Below, piece after piece: positions 26,897-35,965 of a stretch of DNA of 64,000 bases. Origin of the DNA: Prevotella multiformis DSM 16608 (GTDB lineage Bacteria; Bacteroidota; Bacteroidia; Bacteroidales; Bacteroidaceae); contig NZ_GL872283.1 in NCBI RefSeq assembly GCF_000191065.1, positions 236,505 through 300,504 of the forward strand, given 5' to 3'. Numbering within the stretch: the stretch's first letter is position 1; each line of letters starts with the position of its first letter. Made by a program: the position numbers and the translations under genes. The notes under the pieces are model-generated. The model had not been told where the DNA came from and did not search any database. It saw only the letters and a list, made by a program, of their open reading frames with translations.

Positions 26897-27313
26897 TTAC
26901 TTCATGTTGAAGACCAGTGCATATGCCTTGATTCTCTTCACCATGGAGAGCAGGCCGTTGCTGCGTGTCGGTGATAGATGCTGGCGCAGTCCGATCCTGT
27001 CGATGAAATACAGGTCGGTATCGAGAATCTCCTGCGGTGTGTGATGGTTCAGGACACGGATCAGCAGGGCGATGATGCCCTTGGTGATCAGTGCGTCGGA
27101 GTCGGCTGTAAAGGCAAGCTTTCCGTCTATGTTGTCGCATTGCAGCCATACACGGCTCTGACATCCGTCAATGAGGTTCTGCTCGTTCTTGTACTTTTCG
27201 TCCAGCGGTTGCAGTTCGTTTCCCAAGTCGATGAGCATCTGGTATTTGTCCATCCAGTCGGTGAAGTCTTCAAACTCTTCGATTACCGCGTCTTGTGCTT
27301 CGTTTATTGTCAT
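26897..27313 (-). CDS. sufE: SufE-family sulfur acceptor protein
   Basis: 138 residues, the family size. SufE takes persulfide sulfur from the cysteine desulfurase SufS and passes it to the Fe-S scaffold SufBCD. The acceptor Cys51 is in LIDGCQSRVWLQ, the family signature, and the C-terminal RSNGLLSMVKRIKAYA is conserved. No suf operon is next to it, as is common in Bacteroidetes, where sufE stands apart. Confidence 0.92.
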   Translation of the reverse strand: MTINEAQDAVIEEFEDFTDWMDKYQMLIDLGNELQPLDEKYKNEQNLIDGCQSRVWLQCDNIDGKLAFTADSDALITKGIIALLIRVLNHHTPQEILDTDLYFIDRIGLRQHLSPTRSNGLLSMVKRIKAYALVFNMK

Positions 27314-27436
27314 TGTTCTTCTATTTTATAAGGAGCCGGGGAGGAGGGAGAAGCCAGACCCCATGGCGGGATACCCCTGGATGGTTCCCAGGGATGCGTT
27401 TGTCTTCACTCCGTTTCCCTCGGGTCTCTCCCCTTC

Positions 27437-28681
27437 TCAGTTTCTGATCAGCTTGAACAGTTTGTCGTTCGGCCGCACTTTGTCAGGTACGGGAATCGAC
27501 ACCCGCCATCCCTGTTCGGCCACCTCGACCGGCTTGAGATCGTAACGGATTTCGTCGGCATGGAGGAACATGGCTCCCGTGGTGTTGCCGGTGACGAGGA
27601 GTTTGTCGCCCTTGGCGAAGGTGTTGGCCTCTACGGCGATCTCGGCAACGCCCAGACGGGAGAAATACTTCATCACTTTACCGATGAGCACCTTCTTCTC
27701 CGTGGCTTTGTTGCCGTATTCCCGGGTCCATTCGCCCATCTTCTTTCCTTGATAGTATCCGTCCCAGAAACCGCGGTTGAAGACGGTGGAGAGCCGTTCG
27801 TCCCACTGGTCTTTCTTCGCTTCTGTGAACGTTCCGTCGAGCACGCTCTCGATGGCTTCACGGTAGCAGGTGACGACGGTATGGACGTATTCCGGTCCGC
27901 GGGCCCGTCCTTCGATCTTGAATACCCGTACGCCGGCATCCATCATCCGGTCGATGAACCGGACGGTCTTCAGGTCTTTCGGGCTCATGATGTACTTGTT
28001 GTCAATCTCCAGCTGGTTGCCGGTCTCGTTGTCGGTCACGGTGTAGCTGCGGCGGCAGATCTGCACGCATTCGCCCCGGTTGGCAGAGCGGTTGGCATCG
28101 TGCAGGCTCATGTAACACTTGCCCGATATGGCCATGCAGAGTGCGCCGTGGCAGAACATCTCGATGCGGACGGGCTGCCCCATCGGCCCGCAGATGTTCC
28201 GTGCCAGGATCTGTCCGTGTATCTCCTTTACCTGCTCCATGTTCAGTTCGCGCGCCAGGACGGCGACGTCTGCAAACTGTGCATAGAACTTCAGGGCATC
28301 GATGTTCGAGATGTTCAGCTGCGTGGAGAGGTGTACCTCTACGCCCGCCTGCCGGCAATACATCATCACCGCCACGTCGCTGGCGATGACGGCGGTGATG
28401 CCGGCGGCCTTGGCGGCATCGATGATGCCGTGCATCGTCTCGATATCTTCGCCGTAGATGACGGTATTCACCGTCAGATAGGTCTTGATGCCCTGTGCCT
28501 TGCACGTCCCGGCAATCTCCTTGAGGTCGTCGACGGTGAAGTGGTTGGCAGAGTGGGAACGCATATTCAGCTTCCCGATGCCGAAGTACACGGAGTCGGC
28601 TCCGGCATGGATGGCGGCTGCCAGCGACTCGCGGGAGCCGACGGGTGCCATTATCTCGAATTCGTTTCTGTTCTTGTTCAT
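27437..28681 (-). CDS. U32 peptidase-family protein (TrhP-like tRNA hydroxylation)
   Basis: 414 residues from ATG 28681 (MNKNRNEFEIMAPVGS). A -7 element TAACTTTG on the minus strand at 28700-28707 excludes the longer frame and leaves a leader of only about 10-15 bases. The U32 hallmark sits in EIMAPVGSRESLAAAIHAGADSVYFG and the cysteine-rich block with RIEMFCHGALCMAISGKCYMS and GECVQICRR, likely ligands of an Fe-S cluster; then KIEGRARGPEYV. Relatives (YegQ/TrhP) act in 5-hydroxyuridine formation in tRNA rather than as proteases, so tRNA modification is the better guess. Confidence 0.85.
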   Translation of the reverse strand: MNKNRNEFEIMAPVGSRESLAAAIHAGADSVYFGIGKLNMRSHSANHFTVDDLKEIAGTCKAQGIKTYLTVNTVIYGEDIETMHGIIDAAKAAGITAVIASDVAVMMYCRQAGVEVHLSTQLNISNIDALKFYAQFADVAVLARELNMEQVKEIHGQILARNICGPMGQPVRIEMFCHGALCMAISGKCYMSLHDANRSANRGECVQICRRSYTVTDNETGNQLEIDNKYIMSPKDLKTVRFIDRMMDAGVRVFKIEGRARGPEYVHTVVTCYREAIESVLDGTFTEAKKDQWDERLSTVFNRGFWDGYYQGKKMGEWTREYGNKATEKKVLIGKVMKYFSRLGVAEIAVEANTFAKGDKLLVTGNTTGAMFLHADEIRYDLKPVEVAEQGWRVSIPVPDKVRPNDKLFKLIRN

Positions 28682-29008
28682 TGTCTTGTTATAAGGCTGC
28701 AAAGTTACTTAAAATATCCGACAAAGCACGCAGGCAGTGGGGATGAATGTCCTGCCCGGCGGCTTCTTTTTGATCGGGCGGCTGTCGGGAAGAGGGCTGC
28801 ATACAAGTCCTCCAAGGGGCTCTTGAAGTAGGGATGATGGCGGCAGGGCGTGTCCCTGTCCTGCCGCCTCCGCCGGTGTGCCGGTGCCCATGCAGATCCC
28901 TCCGGCGTGTGCGGTCCTCGTGCCAACGGTCGAATAGTCAGGCGGTTCTTCGGCGGTCTGCAATATTTTCCGTACCTTTGCGCCGGTCATTTGCAAGATA
29001 ACACAAGA
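28682..29008. other. Divergent intergenic region, U32 and miaB
   Basis: Holds the minus-strand -7 element TAACTTTG (28700-28707) for the U32 gene and the plus-strand TACCTTTG (28973-28980) for miaB, with TTCG (28949-28952) as a weak -33. Otherwise nothing recognisable. Confidence 0.5.
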
Positions 29009-30337
29009 ATGAAGAAACTATATATTGAGACCTACGGCTGCCAGATGAACGTGGCAGACTCCGAGGTCGTGGCCTCCGTCATGAAGATGGCCGGCTACGA
29101 CGTATGCGAAAATGAGGAGGAGGCTGATGCCATCTTCCTCAATACCTGTTCTGTACGCGAGAATGCGGAGAACAAGATCTACCACCGGCTGGAAGCCCTG
29201 CATGCCGAGCAGAAGAAAGGGCGCGGGCTGATCCTGGGCGTGCTGGGGTGCATGGCAGAGCGTGTGCGGGACGACCTTATCCAGAACCACCATGCCAACC
29301 TGGTATGCGGCCCTGACTCCTACCTCAACCTGCCCGACATGATCGCACAGTGCGAGAACGGCATGAATGCGATGGACATCGAGCTGTCGACCACCGAGAC
29401 CTACCGTGATGTCGTACCGCAGCGCATCGGCGGCAACAGGGTGTCCGGCTTCGTGAGCATCATGCGCGGCTGCAACAACTTCTGCCATTATTGCATTGTG
29501 CCCTTCACCCGTGGCCGTGAACGTTCGCGCGATGTGGAAAGCATCCTGAAGGAGGTACACGACCTGCACGACAAGGGCTTCAAGGAGGTTACGCTGCTGG
29601 GACAGAATGTCAACTCCTACGGTCTGCTGCCGAACGGCAGACGGCCGGAGAATGGGACGTCGTTCGCCGAACTGCTCCGCAAGGTGGCGCAGAGCGTGCC
29701 CGATATGCGTGTGCGGTTCACTACGTCGAATCCGGAAGACATGACGGAGGACATCGTCGAGGCCGTCGCTGCCGAGCCGAACCTCTGCCACCATATCCAT
29801 TTCCCGGCGCAGAGCGGCAGCAACAACGTTCTGAAGCTGATGAACCGCAAGTACACCCGCGAAGATTATCTGGCGAAGGTGGCCGCCATCCGCCGCCTTG
29901 TCCCGGACTGTGGCCTGACGACCGACATCTTCATCGGCTATCACAACGAGACGGAAGAAGACTTCCAGCAGACACTCTCGCTGATGCGTGAGGTGGGATT
30001 CGACTCTGCCTTCATGTTCAAATACTCCGAGCGGCCGGGGACATACGCTGCCAGGCACCTGCCCGACAATGTGCCCGAGGAAGAGAAGATACGCCGTCTG
30101 AACGAGCTGATACGCCTCCAGACGGAGATCTCGGCCGAGCAGAACAGGAAGGACGAGGGCAGGGAGTTTGACATTCTCATCGAACGCTTCGGCAAACGGA
30201 GCCGTGAACAGCTCATGGGACGTACGCCGCAGAACAAGGCGGTGGTCATTGCCCGCGGCAGCCATCACATCGGCGAGACGGTCCGGGTACGCATCACAGG
30301 GTCTACCAGTGCCACGCTTTTTGGTGAAGAAGTGTAA
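29009..30337 (+). CDS. miaB: tRNA-2-methylthio-N6-dimethylallyladenosine synthase
   Basis: 442 residues from ATG 29009 (MKKLYIETYGCQMN), just after the -7 element TACCTTTG (28973-28980); the frame is open further upstream but that part precedes the promoter. Radical-SAM methylthiotransferase that adds a methylthio group at A37 of tRNAs already carrying i6A. First cluster cysteines C11 (YGCQMN), C47 (NTCSVREN), C81 (LGCMAE); radical-SAM motif CNNFCHYC with C155, C159, C162; C-terminal TRAM domain (FDILIERFGKRSREQLMGRTPQNKAVV). The GCQMNVADSE opening favours MiaB over MtaB or RimO. Confidence 0.95.
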   Translation: MKKLYIETYGCQMNVADSEVVASVMKMAGYDVCENEEEADAIFLNTCSVRENAENKIYHRLEALHAEQKKGRGLILGVLGCMAERVRDDLIQNHHANLVCGPDSYLNLPDMIAQCENGMNAMDIELSTTETYRDVVPQRIGGNRVSGFVSIMRGCNNFCHYCIVPFTRGRERSRDVESILKEVHDLHDKGFKEVTLLGQNVNSYGLLPNGRRPENGTSFAELLRKVAQSVPDMRVRFTTSNPEDMTEDIVEAVAAEPNLCHHIHFPAQSGSNNVLKLMNRKYTREDYLAKVAAIRRLVPDCGLTTDIFIGYHNETEEDFQQTLSLMREVGFDSAFMFKYSERPGTYAARHLPDNVPEEEKIRRLNELIRLQTEISAEQNRKDEGREFDILIERFGKRSREQLMGRTPQNKAVVIARGSHHIGETVRVRITGSTSATLFGEEV

Positions 30338-30374
30338 ACATTGCTTATATATAAGGATAAAAGCACGGAACTAT

Positions 30375-30405
30375 TTTGCGGTTTTACTTTTAATAACTAC
30401 TTTTG
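30375..30405 (+). promoter_or_regulatory. Promoter of the MsbA-like ABC exporter
   Basis: TTTG (30375-30378), exactly 19 bases, then TACTTTTG (30398-30405): a full match to the Bacteroidetes sigma-ABfr consensus, 21 bases before the start ATG. Confidence 0.75.
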
Positions 30406-30426
30406 CACAGGCTAATTCAAGTACCT

Positions 30427-32286
30427 ATGAGGGAATTTTTACACGTATTGCGTAGGTTCGTACCGCCTTACAAGAAGTACCTTGCACTGTCAATCGTCTT
30501 CAATATATTGTCGGCATTGCTCAACATCTTCTCCTTTGCAACGCTCATACCGCTTCTGCAGATTCTCTTCAAGGTGGATGCCGGAACCGGTGCGACACGC
30601 GTCATGGCATGGAGCGAGGGGTCCTTCAAAGAGGTGCTGTCGAACAATGCCGACTATTACACGCAGATATACATTACAAGCTGGGGGCCGACAACGGTGC
30701 TGCTGGGCATCGGACTGCTGCTTGCCTTCATGACATTCCTGAAGACAGGAGCCTACTTCCTGTCATCGGCCTCCATCATCCCCATCCGGACCGGCGTGGT
30801 CCGCGACATCCGCAACCAGCTCTACGAGAAGATCACGTCCCTTTCACTGGGATTCTTCAGCGAGGAGAGAAAGGGAGACATCATCGCCCGCATGAGCGGT
30901 GACGTACAGGAGATCGACGGTTCCATCATGTCTTCCATCGACATGCTCTTCAAGAACCCCGTCCTCATCGTCATTTACTTCACCACCCTGCTGATCATCT
31001 CCTGGCAGCTGACGCTCTTCACCCTCATCTTCGTACCCGTCTTCGGCTGGTTCATGGGATTCGTCGGCAGGAAGCTGAAGCAGAACAGCATCACGGCGCA
31101 GGCACTGTGGAGCGACACGATGAGCCAGGTGGAAGAGACCCTGGGAGGACTGAGGGTCATCAAGGCGTTCTGTGCGGAAGAACTGATGAACGAACGTTTT
31201 GACAAGGTCAACTCGCAGTACCGCAACGACATCATGCGGGTGAACATCCGCCAGCAGCTGGCACATCCGATGAGCGAGTTCCTCGGAACGGTGATGATCG
31301 TCGTCGTGCTCTGGTTCGGCGGTACGCTCGTCCTGGGAGAGTATCCGATCATCAGCGGGCCGACCTTCATCTACTATCTTGTCATCCTGTACAGCATCCT
31401 CAATCCGCTCAAGGAGTTCTCCCGTGCGGGCTACAACATCCCCAAGGGACTCGCTTCCATGGAGCGTGTGGACAAGATACTCAAGGCGGAAGTGGCGATA
31501 CAGGATCCCGAAAACCCCATACACATCAAGTCGTTCCAGCATGAGATCGAGTTCCGCCACGTCAGCTTCGCCTATGCCGACGGAAAGGACAGTGACGGCA
31601 ATCCGGTGCTTCAATGGGTACTGAAGGACATCAACCTCGTCATTCCAAAGGGCAAGACGGTCGCCCTGGTCGGGCAGAGCGGCAGCGGGAAGTCGACGCT
31701 GGTCGACCTTATCCCGCGTTACTATGATGTGCAGAAAGGCGAAATACTCATCGACGGCATCAACATCAAGGACCTGGGTGTACACGACCTGCGCCAGCTC
31801 ATCGGCAACGTGAACCAGGAGGCCATCCTCTTCAACGACAGCTTCAAGAACAACATCTCCTTCGGTGTCAATGCCACAGACGAGGCCATCGTCGAAGCGG
31901 CGAAGATTGCCAACGCCCACGAATTTATCCTTCACAGCGAGAAAGGATACGACACCAACATCGGCGACCGTGGCGGACGCCTCTCCGGCGGACAGCGCCA
32001 GCGTGTCAGCATCGCCCGTGCCATTCTCAAGAATCCGCCTATTCTCATCCTGGACGAAGCCACGTCGGCCCTCGATACCGAGAGCGAACGGCTTGTGCAG
32101 GATGCACTCTACAAGCTCATGAAGACCCGGACCACCATCGCCGTGGCTCACCGCCTGTCCACCATCAAGAATGCAGACGAGATATGCGTGATGCAGGAAG
32201 GCGAGATCGTGGAGCGCGGGACACACGACGAACTGATGGCACTGGACGGCTATTACAAGAAACTGCACGATATGCAGGAAATATAA
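30427..32286 (+). CDS. MsbA-like ABC lipid exporter
   Basis: 619 residues from ATG 30427 (MREFLHVLRRFVPPYKKYLALS). Type IV half-exporter: six-helix transmembrane domain (about 1-335) fused to a nucleotide-binding domain with Walker A GQSGSGKST (416-424), signature LSGGQ (519-523) and Walker B ILILDEA (539-545), then a switch histidine in IAVAHRLSTI. Works as a homodimer; the MsbA type flips lipid A-core across the inner membrane, and the following lipid/glycan genes support this reading. An unusual 140-residue first extracytoplasmic loop region (DAGTGATRVMAWSEGSFKEVLSNNADYYTQI) is larger than in E. coli MsbA. 23 bp separate it from the next gene. Confidence 0.88.
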   Translation: MREFLHVLRRFVPPYKKYLALSIVFNILSALLNIFSFATLIPLLQILFKVDAGTGATRVMAWSEGSFKEVLSNNADYYTQIYITSWGPTTVLLGIGLLLAFMTFLKTGAYFLSSASIIPIRTGVVRDIRNQLYEKITSLSLGFFSEERKGDIIARMSGDVQEIDGSIMSSIDMLFKNPVLIVIYFTTLLIISWQLTLFTLIFVPVFGWFMGFVGRKLKQNSITAQALWSDTMSQVEETLGGLRVIKAFCAEELMNERFDKVNSQYRNDIMRVNIRQQLAHPMSEFLGTVMIVVVLWFGGTLVLGEYPIISGPTFIYYLVILYSILNPLKEFSRAGYNIPKGLASMERVDKILKAEVAIQDPENPIHIKSFQHEIEFRHVSFAYADGKDSDGNPVLQWVLKDINLVIPKGKTVALVGQSGSGKSTLVDLIPRYYDVQKGEILIDGINIKDLGVHDLRQLIGNVNQEAILFNDSFKNNISFGVNATDEAIVEAAKIANAHEFILHSEKGYDTNIGDRGGRLSGGQRQRVSIARAILKNPPILILDEATSALDTESERLVQDALYKLMKTRTTIAVAHRLSTIKNADEICVMQEGEIVERGTHDELMALDGYYKKLHDMQEI

Positions 32287-32309
32287 GACAAGGAACAGGA
32301 AGATTGCAA

Positions 32310-34319
32310 ATGAAACGTTTATTGAAGTCCACATACGGCTCGCCGATAGCATTGGTGCTTAACCTGCTGCTGGCTTACTGTATCTTCTTTGTGGCACGAC
32401 TGGTTTATTTCGTTGTCAACTACAGTTACTTCGTTGACGGACTGTCGGCTTCTTCGCTCTGGATGTGGGTGCGCGGAAGCCTTCTTTTCGATACGACAGC
32501 CATCTTCTACACCCACATTCTCTACATCGTCCTGATGCTTTTCCCGCTTTGGAGAAAGGAAAACCCGGTCTATCACAGGGTCTGCAAATGGGTGTTCATG
32601 GTTGTCAATGGCCTGTCACTCGCCATCAACCTTGCCGATTCGGTGTATTTCCCTTTCACACTGCGCCGCACCACGACCAGCGTGTTCCGTGAGTTCGACA
32701 ACGAAAACAACATCGTTGGCATCCTGTTTCACAATGCTGTCACCCACTGGTACCTCATCCTGATTTTCATCTTCGTTCTATGGCTTGCCAGTAAGTTATA
32801 TGTCATGCCGCATACTGACCACAGCAGCTATAAAAGCCTGCGCCAGCGGTCGGCCTATGCGGTTCAGTTGTTTGTGTGCCTTGCCATTGCCGCTGTCGCC
32901 ACCGTAGCCGGTTGCCGGGGCGGCCTGCAGTCGGGAGTACGCCCGATCACCATCAGCAACGCCAACCAGTACGTGGAACGGCCGACAGACTGCGCCCTGG
33001 TGCTCAACACCCCCTTTGCCCTTATCCGCACGATAGGCAAGTCGGACTTTTCCGTTCCCGATTACTTCCCCTCTCTGGCGGCCGCACGTGAAGTCTACGA
33101 TCCTGTCCACTGGATGCAGTACAAGGCTCCGAACCCTGCTTCCGGAGTACGCCTTCCGAACAAGAAGAACATCGTGATCCTGATTGTCGAGAGCTTCGGA
33201 CGAGAATACATCGGCGGCTTCAACCGTGACTTCTTCGGCGGCAAATACAAGGGATACACACCGAATGTAGACCGGCTCATCGACAAAAGCCTCGTCTATC
33301 GCTTCTCGTACTGCAACGGACGGAAAAGCATTGACGGCATGCCGTCCATCCTCTGCAGCATACCACGCTTCGGCGAGCCCTTCATCCTCACGCCGGCTTC
33401 GATGAACGACTATACCGGTCTGCCGGGTCTGCTCAGCAGGTGGGGCTACGAGACGGCCTTCTTTCATGGTGCCAACCGCGGTTCGATGGGGTTCCTCGCC
33501 TTTGCCAACAAAATCGGCTTCCAGAAGTATTACGGCCGGCAGGACTATGACGAAGACCCCCGCTTCGGCGGCGACAAGGACTTCGACGGCAACTGGGGCA
33601 TCTGGGACGAGCCGTTCCTGCAATACTACTGTACGAAAATGGGCGAGATGAAGCAGCCGTTCATGACCGCTCTCTTCACCGTCTCCAGCCACGACCCCTT
33701 TGTCGTACCGGAGAAATACAAAGATGTCTTCAAGGAGGAACACCTCCCTATCCAGAAGTGCATCCGCTATACAGACATGGCGATCGGCAGGTTCTTTGCC
33801 TCTGCCAGCAAGCAGCCCTGGTTCAAGAACACCATCTTCGTACTCACGAGCGACCACACCAACCAGAGCGACCATGAGCAGTATATGACCGACATCGGCG
33901 GTTTCTGCTCACCTATTATTATATATGATCCATCCGGAGAAATAAAGCCAGGACGTGTAGACGGCGTGGCACAGCAGATCGACATCATGCCGACACTGCT
34001 GAACCACATCGGTTATAATGCCGGTCCTTACCTGTCCTTCGGCATCGATCTGCTGCACACGCCGGCGGAGAAGACATGGGCGGTGAACTATCTGAACGGC
34101 ATCTACCAGTACGTCAGATACGGCTACGTGCTCCAGTGGGACGGCCGGCAGACGAAGGCCATCTACCGTGTCACCGACCCGCTGATGCGCCGCAACCTCC
34201 TCGGACACGTGCCCGAACAGGCCAAGATGGAACAGGAACTGAAAGCCGTCATCTATCAGTATATGTACCGGATGGTACACGACCGGCTTCATCCCACGGT
34301 CAACAACCCGCAATTCTAA
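32310..34319 (+). CDS. LTA-synthase-family membrane enzyme, copy 1
   Basis: 669 residues from ATG 32310 (MKRLLKSTYGSPIALVLN). About five N-terminal transmembrane helices, then a periplasmic alkaline-phosphatase/sulfatase-fold domain. Metal and nucleophile sites: Glu294 in LIVESFG, Ser340 in CNGRKSIDGMPSIL at the nucleophile position, Asp515-His516 in TSDHTNQSD. In lipoteichoic-acid synthases and phosphoethanolamine transferases the nucleophile is threonine; serine here is a notable variant. It is expected to move a phospho-alcohol head group onto a surface lipid or glycan. It sits between the ABC exporter and an LpxL homologue and overlaps the latter by the sequence TAATG. Confidence 0.85.
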   Translation: MKRLLKSTYGSPIALVLNLLLAYCIFFVARLVYFVVNYSYFVDGLSASSLWMWVRGSLLFDTTAIFYTHILYIVLMLFPLWRKENPVYHRVCKWVFMVVNGLSLAINLADSVYFPFTLRRTTTSVFREFDNENNIVGILFHNAVTHWYLILIFIFVLWLASKLYVMPHTDHSSYKSLRQRSAYAVQLFVCLAIAAVATVAGCRGGLQSGVRPITISNANQYVERPTDCALVLNTPFALIRTIGKSDFSVPDYFPSLAAAREVYDPVHWMQYKAPNPASGVRLPNKKNIVILIVESFGREYIGGFNRDFFGGKYKGYTPNVDRLIDKSLVYRFSYCNGRKSIDGMPSILCSIPRFGEPFILTPASMNDYTGLPGLLSRWGYETAFFHGANRGSMGFLAFANKIGFQKYYGRQDYDEDPRFGGDKDFDGNWGIWDEPFLQYYCTKMGEMKQPFMTALFTVSSHDPFVVPEKYKDVFKEEHLPIQKCIRYTDMAIGRFFASASKQPWFKNTIFVLTSDHTNQSDHEQYMTDIGGFCSPIIIYDPSGEIKPGRVDGVAQQIDIMPTLLNHIGYNAGPYLSFGIDLLHTPAEKTWAVNYLNGIYQYVRYGYVLQWDGRQTKAIYRVTDPLMRRNLLGHVPEQAKMEQELKAVIYQYMYRMVHDRLHPTVNNPQF

Positions 34320-35275
34320 TGAAGAAAGCCTTTTACAAGACCCTTTATCTCCTTGCCTACGGCTTCTGGTATCTGCTGGCACTCCTGCCCTTCCCGGTGC
34401 TGTACCTGTTCTCTGATGTCTTCTATCTGATTATGGCGCATATCGTGAAATACCGCCACAAGGTGATAGGAAAGAACCTCCGGAACAGCTTTCCCGAGAA
34501 GACCGATGCGGAACTGCACCGCATAGAGCAAGGCTTCTACCACTGGTTCTGCGATTACGTCGTAGAGACGTTCAAGCTCATGACCATGAGCCGGGAACAG
34601 CTGATGCAGCGGATGACCTTCACAGGTACGGAAGAACTGAACAGACTCCTGTCCGAGGGCCGGTCCGTCGCCATCTATCTGGGACATCTCGGCAACTGGG
34701 AATGGATTACCTCACTGCCCTACTGGGTAGAAGACTCCGTCTGCTGCCAGATCTACCACCCTCTGGAAAACGAATACTTCGACCGCCTTTTCAAGTTCGT
34801 ACGCGAGCGGCACGACGCACGCTGCATCCCCATGCAGGAGTCTCTGCGCAAGATCATCCAGTTCGGACGTGCCGGCAAGCCGGTTGTCGTGGGCTATATC
34901 TCTGACCAGACACCCTTCTGGTGGAACATACACCACTGGATAAAGTTCCTGAACCAGGAGACACCGGTGCTCACCGGGGCGGAACGGATCGTGAAGCACA
35001 CCCGGCAGGTCTTCGTCTATGGTGACGTGACACGCATCCGCCGAGGCCATTACAACTGTGCGTTCCGCATCATCCGTGAGGACACAAAGTCCTTGCCGGA
35101 GTACGAGATTACCGATCTCTACTTCCGGGAACTTGAGAAGTCGATCCGCCGTCAGCCCGAGATTTATCTCTGGAGTCACAACCGGTGGAAGCGGACACGT
35201 GCCCGGTTCGATGAGTATTTTGAGGAAGTGAACGGGAAAGTACACCTACGGGAAGGAAAGGAAATGATTTTCTGA
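34319..35275 (+). CDS. Lysophospholipid/lipid A acyltransferase (LpxL/HtrB family)
   Basis: 318 residues; ATG overlaps the preceding stop (TAATG), so the two are translationally coupled. One N-terminal membrane helix (LLAYGFWYLLALLPFPVLYLFS) then the LPLAT fold with the HX4E catalytic motif at His123-Glu128 (GHLGNWEW) and SDQTPFWWNIHHWIKFLN. Adds a secondary acyl chain to Kdo-lipid A, or in Bacteroidetes to other lipids such as glycine lipids; the MsbA-like gene upstream favours lipid A. Confidence 0.88.
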   Translation: MKKAFYKTLYLLAYGFWYLLALLPFPVLYLFSDVFYLIMAHIVKYRHKVIGKNLRNSFPEKTDAELHRIEQGFYHWFCDYVVETFKLMTMSREQLMQRMTFTGTEELNRLLSEGRSVAIYLGHLGNWEWITSLPYWVEDSVCCQIYHPLENEYFDRLFKFVRERHDARCIPMQESLRKIIQFGRAGKPVVVGYISDQTPFWWNIHHWIKFLNQETPVLTGAERIVKHTRQVFVYGDVTRIRRGHYNCAFRIIREDTKSLPEYEITDLYFRELEKSIRRQPEIYLWSHNRWKRTRARFDEYFEEVNGKVHLREGKEMIF

Positions 35276-35965
35276 CGGCGGTCCGCAGACGGCTTCTCCG
35301 TCATGCTCTGTCAATATCTGCGGAGGAAAGCGTCAAAGTACCGGAAGCGGAGAATACGCTTTCTTTGTAACCTTACAGGCAGGTGCAAGGGGCTTTTTCA
35401 TATTGTTTTCTGAACGGCTTTGGATGATCTCCTGTCTGCGGCTCATCCGTCTGTCTGCCTGCAAGCGTACTCCCTGATGAGTCGAATGGTATCGGGGAAA
35501 TGAAGCAAGGCTGTTCCGTCTTCTGTTTCCATCCTGTCCGGAAGAGGGTGTCCGGTCTTTGTGATATGAATGTGAAATAACTTTACAACAAAGACAGGAC
35601 AACCGCCTGTTCTCCATCGTCCAGATGTCCCTTTGAGAGGTGGGAATCACCCCCTGTCCGGTAACTGACCCCTGCCTGTCTTCCAACTAACGCCTGATAG
35701 CATCCCAAGTGGTGCTTACTTGCCTTGCAACTGATGGCCTTTTGCAATGCAAGTAAGCACCTTTTTGTTTCCGGTATGTAACCTGTCTGTGAATGAGCGG
35801 GTTACAATCGGTGCAATACCTCTCCCCATCTTGTGCCTTATTCGTCTTTCCCCGTCTGCAGAGGGAGCTGTTCTTCCGGGAGCTTCGTCTGTGAAGAGAG
35901 GGTAAATTTTCAGGACAGGAAATGCTTCCTGCCATCGGGTGGTGAAAGGGCAGATGCCCGTACGG
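35276..35965. other. Gene-free region between converging genes
   Basis: 690 bp without a credible gene. Contains an AAAGCGT / ACGCTTT stem followed by a short T-run (35328-35360), possibly the end of the acyltransferase transcript, and the strong hairpin at 35711-35765. Open frames here are short, basic and of low quality. Confidence 0.5.
35711..35765 (+). terminator. Strong terminator-like hairpin
   Basis: GGTGCTTACTTGC (35711-35723) pairs perfectly with GCAAGTAAGCACC (35749-35761), with an additional TTGCA/TGCAA pair inside and CTTTTTG after it. It is 436 bp past the nearest plus-strand stop, so it may end a long 3' UTR or a small RNA. Confidence 0.7.

Noticed and set aside
26751..27164. 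N-terminal extension of the SpoU methyltransferase
   Set aside because: It overlaps sufE in another frame on the same strand, contains no family sequence, and the methyltransferase starts normally at MRKLRTIEMNRLS.
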